Source: Actinomycetes bacterium (lineage in GTDB: Bacteria > Actinomycetota > Actinomycetes > Propionibacteriales > Propionibacteriaceae). Taken from it: a stretch of DNA of 6,042 bases. The stretch spans positions 1 to 6,042 of the forward strand of contig WQUE01000091.1 in NCBI GenBank assembly GCA_009785885.1. The letters run 5' to 3'. Below, one piece after another: positions 1-5,004 of the stretch (position 1 is the stretch's first letter; the number at the start of each line of letters is the position of its first letter). The notes under the pieces were generated by a model. That model made no database searches. It was given only the letters and a program-made list of their open reading frames with translations, and had not been told where the DNA came from. The translations under genes and the position numbers were made by a program.

Positions 1-717
1 AACTACGTCCAGATGGTCAACGACAAGACCTTCTGGAACGCGCTCCTCGTCACCCTCGAGTACGTCGTGATCAACATCGTCAGCCAGACGATCGTCGCGC
101 TCGTCATCGCCGTGCTGATGCAGCGGCTGACCACGTCGCTGCTGATCCGGGGCGTCCTGCTGCTGCCGTACCTCATCGCGAACGTCGTCGTGGCGATCGT
201 GTGGTTCTGGATGGCGGACCAACTGCTCGGCATCATCAACGTCGGGCTGAAGGCCATCGGGATTCCACCGCAGGCGTTCTTCGGCTCGGCCGCCCTGTCG
301 ATCCCCACTATCGCCCTTGTCAACACCTGGCGGTACGTGGGTTACACGGCGCTGCTCATCTTCGCGGGGCTCCAGACGATCCCGCCGCAGTTGTACGAGG
401 CGGCCGCGATCGACGGCGCGTCCGAGATCAAGGCGTTCTTCCGCGTCACGCTGCCGCTGCTGCGGCCCGTGCTGGCGCTCGTCATGGTCGTGTCGATCAC
501 CGGGTCGTTCCAGATATTCGACACCGTCAGCGTCACCACGCGCGGCGGCCCCGGCGACGCGACGCGCGTCATCTACTACTACATCTACCAGATGGCATTC
601 CAGCGCAGCCATTTCGGCTACGCGAGCGCGATGACCGTGGCCCTGTTCATCCTCCTGGGCCTCTTCGCGTACTTCCAGCTACGGCTCATGCGGGCCGATC
701 AGTCGGACCTGGACTAG
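1..717 (+). CDS. Sugar ABC transporter permease, MalF type (5' partial)
   Basis: Inner-membrane permease of a CUT1-family carbohydrate importer, pairing with the downstream MalG-type permease to form the translocation channel. The reading frame is open from base 1, so the ATG at 13 is probably internal. The family usually has a further transmembrane segment and about 60-80 residues before this point, so the true start lies upstream of the window. About five hydrophobic segments are visible, near residues 13-36, 47-73, 98-125, 157-177 and 208-228 of the 238 visible residues. The cytoplasmic EAA loop, which docks on the ATPase, starts at E133 and reads EAAAIDGA followed by FFRVTLP, a near-consensus match. 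The stop codon overlaps the ribosome site of the next gene, which indicates one operon. The fold and role are secure; the transported sugar cannot be read from this subunit. Confidence 0.93.
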   Translation, partial: NYVQMVNDKTFWNALLVTLEYVVINIVSQTIVALVIAVLMQRLTTSLLIRGVLLLPYLIANVVVAIVWFWMADQLLGIINVGLKAIGIPPQAFFGSAALSIPTIALVNTWRYVGYTALLIFAGLQTIPPQLYEAAAIDGASEIKAFFRVTLPLLRPVLALVMVVSITGSFQIFDTVSVTTRGGPGDATRVIYYYIYQMAFQRSHFGYASAMTVALFILLGLFAYFQLRLMRADQSDLD

Positions 718-721
718 GAGG
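716..721 (+). promoter_or_regulatory. Ribosome binding site AGGAGG overlapping the upstream stop
   Basis: A perfect AGGAGG begins on the second base of the first permease's TAG stop and lies 4 nt before the ATG at 726. It fixes the start of the second permease and implies translational coupling of the two channel subunits. Confidence 0.85.
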
Positions 722-725
722 CGCC

Positions 726-1661
726 ATGTCGTCGTTCACCCTGGAGACTCCCGAACTCCACACCGCTCGCTCGTTCGGCGTGCGCCGCAAGTACAGCCCC
801 GGGCACATCCTGGCCTGGGCCATCCTCGTGCTCTTCATGCTTGGCACGCTGTTCCCGTTCTACTGGATGCTGCGGACCGCGTTCTCGACGACGTCATCCC
901 TGCCGGAGTACGCGACGAGCCTGCTGCCCGCCGACTTCACGCTCGGAGCGATCAAGCGCGTCCTCGGCCTCGAGTCGGCGGCCGAAGCCCAGGCCCAGGG
1001 CGGGTCGGGCGCGTCGATGGCCTTCGGCCTGGCGCTGCGCAACTCGTTCATCGTCTCAACGATCATCACCGTCGGGCAGGTCACGTCGTGCGCGCTGGCC
1101 GCGTACGCGTTCGCCCGTCTGCACTGGCCCGGGCGCAACTTCGTGTTCTTCGTCTTCATCACCGCGCTGATGATTCCGGGCCTGTTCACGACGCTGCCGA
1201 ACTTCGTGCTCATGCGCGACATGGGCCTGATGAACACCTACCTCGCCATCGTGCTGCCGACGCTGCTGATGGCGCCGTTCTCCGTGTTCTTCCTCCGGCA
1301 GTTCTTCCTCGGCATCCCGCGCGAAGTCGAGGAGTCCGCGATGATCGACGGCGCCGGCCACTGGCGCCGGTTCAGTCGCATCGTGGTGCCCATGTCGTCG
1401 TCGCCGATCATCACGCTGGCGCTGCTGACCTTCATCGGGGCGTGGAACGACTACATGTGGCCGCTGCTCGTCGCCAACAAGCCGGCGGTGCGCACGCTCA
1501 CCGTCGCGCTCGGCGTGTTCCGGTCACAGACACCGCAGACAGGCCCCGACTGGGCAGGTCTCATGGCCGCGGCGCTGATCGCGGCCATCCCGATCGTCGT
1601 GCTGTACCTCGTCCTTGGCAAGCGCATCATCAACTCCATCGGGTTCTCAGGCATCAAGTAG
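726..1661 (+). CDS. Sugar ABC transporter permease, MalG type
   Basis: Second channel subunit of the CUT1 carbohydrate importer, 311 residues, slightly longer than usual for the family (about 270-300). The first membrane segment is near residues 27-49, followed by a long extracytoplasmic loop and further segments near 100-130, 138-163, 169-196, 222-246 and 278-305. The EAA loop begins at E200 (EVEESAMIDGA) and continues with a basic stretch and IVVPM, matching the MalG consensus EAAxxDGAxxxxxFxxxxxP. The C-terminus, RIINSIGFSGIK, is typical of MalG-type subunits (the family often ends in GLTxGAVKG or a variant). An oddity is the Ala/Gln/Gly/Ser-rich stretch at residues 82-98 between the first membrane segment and the conserved NSF, which looks like a family-atypical insertion. 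The start is fixed by AGGAGG. Only 33 nt separate it from the binding-protein gene, so it is in the same transcript. Confidence 0.95.
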   Translation: MSSFTLETPELHTARSFGVRRKYSPGHILAWAILVLFMLGTLFPFYWMLRTAFSTTSSLPEYATSLLPADFTLGAIKRVLGLESAAEAQAQGGSGASMAFGLALRNSFIVSTIITVGQVTSCALAAYAFARLHWPGRNFVFFVFITALMIPGLFTTLPNFVLMRDMGLMNTYLAIVLPTLLMAPFSVFFLRQFFLGIPREVEESAMIDGAGHWRRFSRIVVPMSSSPIITLALLTFIGAWNDYMWPLLVANKPAVRTLTVALGVFRSQTPQTGPDWAGLMAAALIAAIPIVVLYLVLGKRIINSIGFSGIK

Positions 1662-1683
1662 TCGGGGAAACACAACCAAAAAG

Positions 1684-1689
1684 AAAGGA
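1684..1689 (+). promoter_or_regulatory. Ribosome binding site AAAGGA for the binding protein
   Basis: AAAGGA lies 5 nt before the ATG at 1695, within an A-rich leader that stands out from the GC-rich surroundings. It favours 1695 over the in-frame ATG at 1704, which would be about 14 nt away. The A-rich, probably unstructured leader may help give this gene higher translation than the permeases, as usual for binding proteins (inference). Confidence 0.7.
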
Positions 1690-1694
1690 ACACC

Positions 1695-3116
1695 ATGCAA
1701 CGAATGAAAGCCATCGTGGCGATCGCTGTCGCTGGTCTGGTCACCCTGTCCGCCTGCTCGTCACCGGGCGCGTCCACCGCGCCAACCGGCGGCGGGGCCT
1801 CGACGGGCGGTGCGGCACCAGCACCATCGAGCGCTGCGCCGTCATCGAGCGCTGCCGGTGGATCGGTCACGCTCGAGTACTGGCTGTGGGACTCGAACCA
1901 GGTCCCGCAGTACCAGGCGTGCGCGGACGACTTCACGGCCGCGAACCCCAACATCAAGGTCAACATCACGCAGACCGGCTGGAACGACTACTGGAACAAC
2001 CTGACGACGCAGCTGACGGCCGGCAGCGGCCCGGATGTGTTCACCGACCACCTCAACTACTTCGCGGACTTCCTCAGCAAGAAGCAGATCGTCAACCTGC
2101 AGCCGTTCATCGACAAGGACAAGGTCGACATGGGGATCTACTTCCCGGGTCTGGCCGACCTGTGGAGTGACAAGGACGGCAATCACTACGGCCTCCCGAA
2201 GGACTGGGACACCGTCGCGATCTTCTACAACGAGAACATGATGAAGGACGCCGGCGTCACCACCGACCAGCTCAACAGCCTCACCTGGAATCCGCAGGAC
2301 GGCGGCACGTGGGAGAAGCTGATCGCGCACATGACGATCGATGAGAACGGCAAGCGCGGTGACGAGGCCGGGTTCGACAAGACGAAGGTGAAGACGTACG
2401 GACTGTTCATGGAGGGCAGCGGCGCCGGCTTCAGCCAGAGCCAGTTCTCCATGTACCTGTTCACGACCGGTTTCACGTTCACCGACAAGAACCCGTGGGG
2501 CACCAAGTGGAACTTCTCCGACAAGAACTTCAAGGACACCGTGGCCTGGTGGTACTCGCTCGTCGGGAAGGGCTACATGAACGACCTCGCGACGTCGGCG
2601 TCGATGGATAACAACGCCACCAGCGCGTTCACCGCGGGCAAGTTCGCGATGGTGACGAGCGGCGACTGGATGATGAGCTCGTACAAGGCGCCGGACGGCG
2701 GCAAGACGCTCTACGCGCCGACGCCGATCGGCCCGAGCGGCAAGCGTGCGTCGATGTTCAACGGCTTGACGGATGCCATCACGGCGACCTCCAAGCACCA
2801 GAACGAGGCCTGGCAGTGGGTCAAGTGGCTCGGCTCGGAGAAGTGCCAGCAGCACGTCGCCGACGCGGGCGTCGTGTTCCCGGCCATCAAGAGCCTGTCC
2901 GACGCGACGATCGCCGCCCGCCAGAAGCAGGGCGTCGACCCCTCGGCGTTCATGGTTCACGTCAAGGACGGCACGACGTTCCCGCCGCCCATCGCCGACC
3001 ACTACCCCGACGTGCTGGCGATCCAGCAGCCCGTCATGGACGACATCATGTCCGGGAAGAAGGGTGTGGACGCGCTCGACGCGATGAATGACCAGATCAA
3101 CGCGCTCTACAAGTAG
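1695..3116 (+). CDS. Lipoprotein sugar-binding protein of an ABC importer (family 1)
   Basis: Extracytoplasmic solute-binding lipoprotein that captures sugar and delivers it to the two permeases upstream. The signal peptide is MQRMK plus a hydrophobic core ending in the lipobox LSAC. Cys21 would be lipidated by Lgt and cleaved by signal peptidase II. Residues 22-57 are a flexible Ser/Ala/Gly/Pro linker partly made of a 13-nt repeat. The mature fold opens with VTLEYWLWDSN and carries the family-1 hallmarks ANPNIKVNI, GPDVF at 112-116 and YGLPKDWD at 165-172, followed by IFYN. At 473 residues the length is at the upper end for this family. The protein is rich in Trp and Tyr, which commonly stack on sugar rings. 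It is the last gene of the operon and is followed at once by a strong terminator. The substrate is unknown; the NahK-like kinase opposite makes an N-acetylhexosamine-containing sugar a reasonable guess only. Confidence 0.94.
   Translation: MQRMKAIVAIAVAGLVTLSACSSPGASTAPTGGGASTGGAAPAPSSAAPSSSAAGGSVTLEYWLWDSNQVPQYQACADDFTAANPNIKVNITQTGWNDYWNNLTTQLTAGSGPDVFTDHLNYFADFLSKKQIVNLQPFIDKDKVDMGIYFPGLADLWSDKDGNHYGLPKDWDTVAIFYNENMMKDAGVTTDQLNSLTWNPQDGGTWEKLIAHMTIDENGKRGDEAGFDKTKVKTYGLFMEGSGAGFSQSQFSMYLFTTGFTFTDKNPWGTKWNFSDKNFKDTVAWWYSLVGKGYMNDLATSASMDNNATSAFTAGKFAMVTSGDWMMSSYKAPDGGKTLYAPTPIGPSGKRASMFNGLTDAITATSKHQNEAWQWVKWLGSEKCQQHVADAGVVFPAIKSLSDATIAARQKQGVDPSAFMVHVKDGTTFPPPIADHYPDVLAIQQPVMDDIMSGKKGVDALDAMNDQINALYK
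1825..1855 (+). repeat. 13-nt direct repeat in the lipoprotein linker
   Basis: CATCGAGCGCTGC occurs at 1825-1837 and 1843-1855, offset by 18 nt (six codons), and encodes part of the Ser/Ala-rich linker. An in-frame duplication is the likely origin, giving room for linker length change without loss of frame. Confidence 0.6.
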
Positions 3117-3154
3117 GTAGCTCGAAGCACCGCACGTAGTAGCTCGTAGCGACG

Positions 3155-3188
3155 AAGGGCCGGCCGGGCACGCCCCGGCCGGCCTTTT
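3155..3188 (+). terminator. Intrinsic terminator of the ABC importer operon
   Basis: A perfect 11-bp all-G/C stem (3158-3168 with 3174-3184) and a 5-nt loop are followed directly by TTTT at 3185-3188. The stem can be lengthened by pairs between AAG at 3155-3157 and the T run. It starts about 40 nt after the binding-protein stop. The opposite strand lacks a T run after the stem, so termination should be mainly for + strand transcripts. Confidence 0.93.
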
Positions 3189-3285
3189 CGTGCCGTGGGG
3201 GCGACGCATGCCCTTCGACAGTTCCAGATCGGGAGGTTCGGTTGGACTGCGAGGGTGGTCGTCGCGGGATCGTTGCGGCGGCGGG

Positions 3286-3441
3286 CTGTCTCGTCGCGGG
3301 ATCGTTCCGCCCGGCGGATGCCCTGACGGGCATCGTATCCGCCGGGCTCCCCTCACGCTGCCTTCGTATACCGGCGCTCCTCCGCCCAAAGGCTGCGGAC
3401 CGCGGCGGTCCACTCCGGCAGAAGTCCCGCTCCCGAGACAG
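3286..3441 (+). repeat. Nested diverged copy A1 of the same repeat
   Basis: A1 starts CTGTCTCG and ends CGAGACAG, a perfect 8-nt inverted pair, and sits inside copy A. It repeats the family's features in order: CGTCGCGGGATCGTT (3292-3306, a second exact copy of 3260-3274), the GGCGGAT...ATCCGCC hairpin, a CGTATACCGGCGCTCC block resembling CGCATATCGGCGCTCC, the palindrome GGACCGCGGCGGTCC (3397-3411), TCCGG, and GTCCCGCTC. It is shorter and more diverged than B, with an apparent 12-nt deletion in the tail. Confidence 0.7.
3309..3347. repeat. Central hairpin of A1
   Basis: An 11-bp perfect stem (3309-3319 with 3337-3347) has an inner GATGCCC/GGGCATC alternative pairing around TGAC. It is homologous in position to the 12-bp hairpin of copy B but has swapped base pairs in the outer stem. 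No T run follows on either strand, so it is not a classical terminator. Confidence 0.75.
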
Positions 3442-3588
3442 TCCACCGCCATCCACCCTGGTGTTCGCACATATCGGCGCTCCAGCGCCACCACGTCCGT
3501 GGAGGCTCGGACCCCTGCGATCAGCTCCGGTCGATGTCCCGCTCGTGACCACTCCGCCCACCCGCTGACAGACGTCCACGCCGGTGAC

Positions 3589-4674
3589 TTACGCGACGAG
3601 GCGGTCGATGATGCGGCCCATGTCGTCCCAGTGGGCGTTGAGGTCGTCCAGGAGGGCGCCCTGGTTGCGGGCGCGGTCGAGGTTCTGCGTGGGGTGGTCG
3701 ATGGCGTAGTAGACGTCGCCCTCCAGGTAGTCGAGGAGGAAGCGCAGGGTCGTCTCGAGCGTCATGATCCGGGCGCCGTGGCGCAGATGGGCGATCTCGG
3801 ACGGCTGCAGGACGTCGCCGCAGGCTCCCAGGTAGCCCTCGGCGAACGCCTCGAACAGGTCGGGGACGAAGCGCACCTTGGCCGGGTCGGGTTCGTCCTC
3901 GGGCGCGGTCGTCGCGCCGGAGCGGATCGCGTCGCCGAAGTCGCACACGGCGTATCCGGGCTGGACGGTGTCGAGGTCGACGACGGCCAACGCCTCGCCG
4001 GTGGTCGCGTCGACGAGGAGATTCGACACCTTGGCGTCGTTGTGGGTGGCGCGGATCGGCATGAGGCCGGGCTCGTCGAAGTCGTGACTGGCTGCCTCGT
4101 ACGACAGCGCCCGGGCGATCTCGGGCCCCACCTCGGCGACGCGCCCGCACGGGTCGGCGGCGATCGCGGCCCGCAGACGCGCCAAGTAGCGCGGTTCGTC
4201 GTGGTAGTGGGGAATCGTCGTGTGCAGGCCCTCGACGGGAAGGTCGTCCAGGTCCACGAGGAACCTGCCGAAGGCGTGGCCGACAAGGCGGAACTTGTCC
4301 GGGGTCAGCGGGCTGGACAGCTCGGTGGAGCCCTCGATGAACGCGTAGCAGCGCCACACCTCGCCGGCGGCGTCGGTGTGCCACCAGGATCCGTCGTGGG
4401 TAGGGACCAGACGCAGGGACGCCCGCGGGTCCGTCGTCCGGCTCGCCAGGTGGCGGGTCACCGTGACGATGTTCTCCATCACGTGCTCGGGCACGGCGAA
4501 CGCCCGCCGGTTGATCCGCTGGAGCACGAACCGCTCCCCGCCCGCGCAAGTCACGCGGTACGTCCGGTTCACGTGCCCGCCGCCGTAGGGTGGGGCATCC
4601 GCCACTGGCCCGGGCAGGGCGAAGGCCGCGGCGATGTCTGCCGGTGCCGGTGCCACCTCGGCCATGCCTGTCAT
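3589..4674 (-). CDS. nahK: NahK-like N-acetylhexosamine 1-kinase (APH-fold phosphotransferase)
   Basis: Cytoplasmic kinase of the aminoglycoside-phosphotransferase fold, 361 residues, against about 359 for bifidobacterial NahK. From memory of that enzyme, similarity runs end to end: YGGGHVNRTYRV near residue 30 (nucleotide loop), FVLQRIN, RCYAFIE, the catalytic HNDAK with Asp213, VDLDTVQPG with Asp233/Asp235, DFGDAIRSGATTAPEDE at 245-261 (metal site), and RFLLDYLEGDVYY at 311-323. NahK makes GlcNAc-1-P or GalNAc-1-P from the free sugar and ATP, feeding the Leloir-type galacto/lacto-N-biose route. The importer opposite could supply the sugar. No GH112 phosphorylase, galT or galE is visible here. 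ATG at 4674 is chosen because a -10-like box lies 7 nt upstream; ATG at 4665 is possible. The gene is bracketed by inverted repeat copies. The exact substrate could be another hexose. Confidence 0.88.
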   Translation of the reverse strand: MTGMAEVAPAPADIAAAFALPGPVADAPPYGGGHVNRTYRVTCAGGERFVLQRINRRAFAVPEHVMENIVTVTRHLASRTTDPRASLRLVPTHDGSWWHTDAAGEVWRCYAFIEGSTELSSPLTPDKFRLVGHAFGRFLVDLDDLPVEGLHTTIPHYHDEPRYLARLRAAIAADPCGRVAEVGPEIARALSYEAASHDFDEPGLMPIRATHNDAKVSNLLVDATTGEALAVVDLDTVQPGYAVCDFGDAIRSGATTAPEDEPDPAKVRFVPDLFEAFAEGYLGACGDVLQPSEIAHLRHGARIMTLETTLRFLLDYLEGDVYYAIDHPTQNLDRARNQGALLDDLNAHWDDMGRIIDRLVA

Positions 4675-4681
4675 GCGCGCC

Positions 4682-4687
4682 AGCCTA
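4682..4687 (-). promoter_or_regulatory. Possible -10 box for a leaderless kinase transcript
   Basis: On the - strand TAGGCT (fits the actinobacterial TANNNT -10) ends 7 nt before the ATG at 4674, the spacing expected when transcription begins at the start codon itself. No Shine-Dalgarno sequence is visible before either candidate ATG, which supports a leaderless message. No clear -35 is seen. GCGCGC arms at 4675-4680 and 4688-4693 flank the box and could be an operator or just GC-rich chance. Confidence 0.4.
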
Positions 4688-4755
4688 GCGCGCGACGGCG
4701 CGGCGGGTGCCGGACGCCCGTCGACCTTGCCGAAACAAGCACCGAGCTGGCCGAA

Positions 4756-4951
4756 GGGCGGAGAGGGTGGTCACGAGCGGGACGTCGACCGGAGCTGACC
4801 GCAGCGGTCCGAGCCCCCACGGATGTGGGGGCGCTGGAGCGCCGATATGCGCAGGTCGCAGAGTGAAGGGCGGCGGATAGGATGCGCGACGGGTATCCGC
4901 CGCCCGCAACGATCCCGCGACGACCACCCTCGCAGCCCATCCAGACCTCGC
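4756..4951 (-). repeat. Structured intergenic repeat, copy B (uninterrupted)
   Basis: Inverted relative to copy A, so both copies point their tails at the kinase. The core at 4763-4931 (169 nt) is bounded by a perfect 10-nt inverted repeat, GAGGGTGGTC (4763-4772) and GACCACCCTC (4922-4931), each followed inward by 4-5 variable bases and CGGGA. Inside, read on the - strand, are the 12-bp hairpin, a small GGCGC/GCGCC stem, a CCCCCAC/GTGGGGG stem with a 4-nt loop, and the palindrome GACCGCTGCGGTC (4797-4809). No transposase is present, and I see no clear target-site duplication. The copy lies downstream of the oxidoreductase stop and upstream of the kinase start. Confidence 0.85.
4868..4905. repeat. 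Perfect 12-bp hairpin of copy B
   Basis: GGGCGGCGGATA (4868-4879) pairs perfectly with TATCCGCCGCCC (4894-4905) around a 14-nt loop. The position within the repeat matches the A1 hairpin, and the outer pairs differ in a compensatory manner. There is no T run, so it is better viewed as a processing, stability or recognition structure than as a terminator. Confidence 0.85.
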
Positions 4952-5004
4952 CCTCCGACGCCGCGGTTTCGACAAGCTCAACCGCCGTCGGGTCCGTCCG
5001 AACT

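Larger units (their letters stand above)
3277..3450. repeat. 17-nt imperfect inverted repeat enclosing A1
   Basis: The arm at 3277-3293 (GGCGGCGGGCTGTCTCG) pairs with 3434-3450 (CGAGACAGTCCACCGCC), with one G-T wobble and one mismatch. All of A1's interior lies in the loop. This places A1 at the tip of what would be the host copy's own central hairpin. Confidence 0.75.
3231..3559 (+). repeat. Structured intergenic repeat, copy A (interrupted by A1)
   Basis: This is one of two inverted copies flanking the kinase gene. Its head at 3247-3278 is identical over 32 nt to the reverse complement of 4904-4935, with weaker similarity back to 3231. Its tail at 3467-3552 matches the reverse complement of 4767-4852 at 79 of 86 positions with no gap. 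Head and tail are separated by the nested element A1. The ends carry related sequence in inverted orientation: GAGGGTGGTC at 3251-3260 and a shorter GACCAC at 3547-3552. The copy occupies most of the 472-nt gap between the importer and the kinase. It carries no convincing gene. Confidence 0.85.
3117..3588. other. Intergenic region between importer and kinase
   Basis: This 472-nt convergent gap holds the terminator (3155-3188), a short unassigned stretch with CTTCGACA (a fragment of a common intergenic motif), repeat copy A with nested A1, and about 29 nt of nothing recognisable before the kinase stop. Open frames across it are Arg/Pro/Ser-rich and follow the repeat, not a known protein. Confidence 0.75.
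4720..4982. repeat. 17-nt inverted pair bracketing copy B
   Basis: GTTTCGACAAGCTCAAC at 4966-4982 (+) and GTTTCGGCAAGGTCGAC read on the - strand at 4736-4720 match at 14 of 17 positions and lie on either side of copy B. The right copy is also framed by GCGGTT/AACCGC (4963-4968 and 4980-4985), a 6-bp stem. This sequence type recurs between genes in several actinobacteria as far as I recall. It may be an outer boundary of the repeat or an independent intergenic motif. Confidence 0.5.
4675..5004. other. Intergenic region between oxidoreductase and kinase
   Basis: This 330-nt gap lies between two genes on the - strand. From the kinase side it holds the possible -10 box, the 17-nt inverted motif, copy B, the second 17-nt motif, and about 20 nt to the oxidoreductase stop. 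It is too long and too structured for simple operon spacing, so the kinase probably has its own promoter. I see no intrinsic terminator with a T run for the oxidoreductase. Confidence 0.7.

Noticed and set aside
201..1661. ATG at 201 as the start of the second permease
   Set aside because: The extension overlaps most of the first permease out of frame and encodes an Arg/His-rich non-membrane stretch. The AGGAGG before 726 settles the start.
3117..3145. Short GTAGCTCG duplication after the binding-protein stop
   Set aside because: Only 8 nt are repeated with no further structure; it is likely chance.
1842..3494. A 550-codon open frame on the - strand, antisense to the binding protein
   Set aside because: It spans the terminator and repeat A, is rich in Arg, Val and Leu with no domain, and is explained as the shadow of the binding-protein gene.
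3231..3559. CRISPR array
   Set aside because: The repeats are few, long, inverted or nested, and have no regular spacers.
3242..3568. A 108-codon frame over repeat A resembling a frame over repeat B
   Set aside because: The similarity follows from the shared DNA repeat. There is no ribosome site and the N-terminal halves differ. The codon-like pattern is reported as a finding, not a gene.
3190..4866. A 558-codon open frame on the + strand, antisense to the kinase
   Set aside because: It runs opposite a kinase with all family motifs, its peptide is Val/Gly/Arg/Asp-rich with no recognisable domain, and such long antisense frames are expected in GC-rich DNA.
4671..4940. An 89-codon frame on the - strand whose stop overlaps the kinase ATG as ATGA, with a GAGG before its start
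   Set aside because: The coupling geometry is attractive, but the frame lies within repeat B, is Arg/Ser/Ala-rich, and differs in frame from the tail peptide that looks conserved. I judge it chance unless ribosome profiling shows otherwise.
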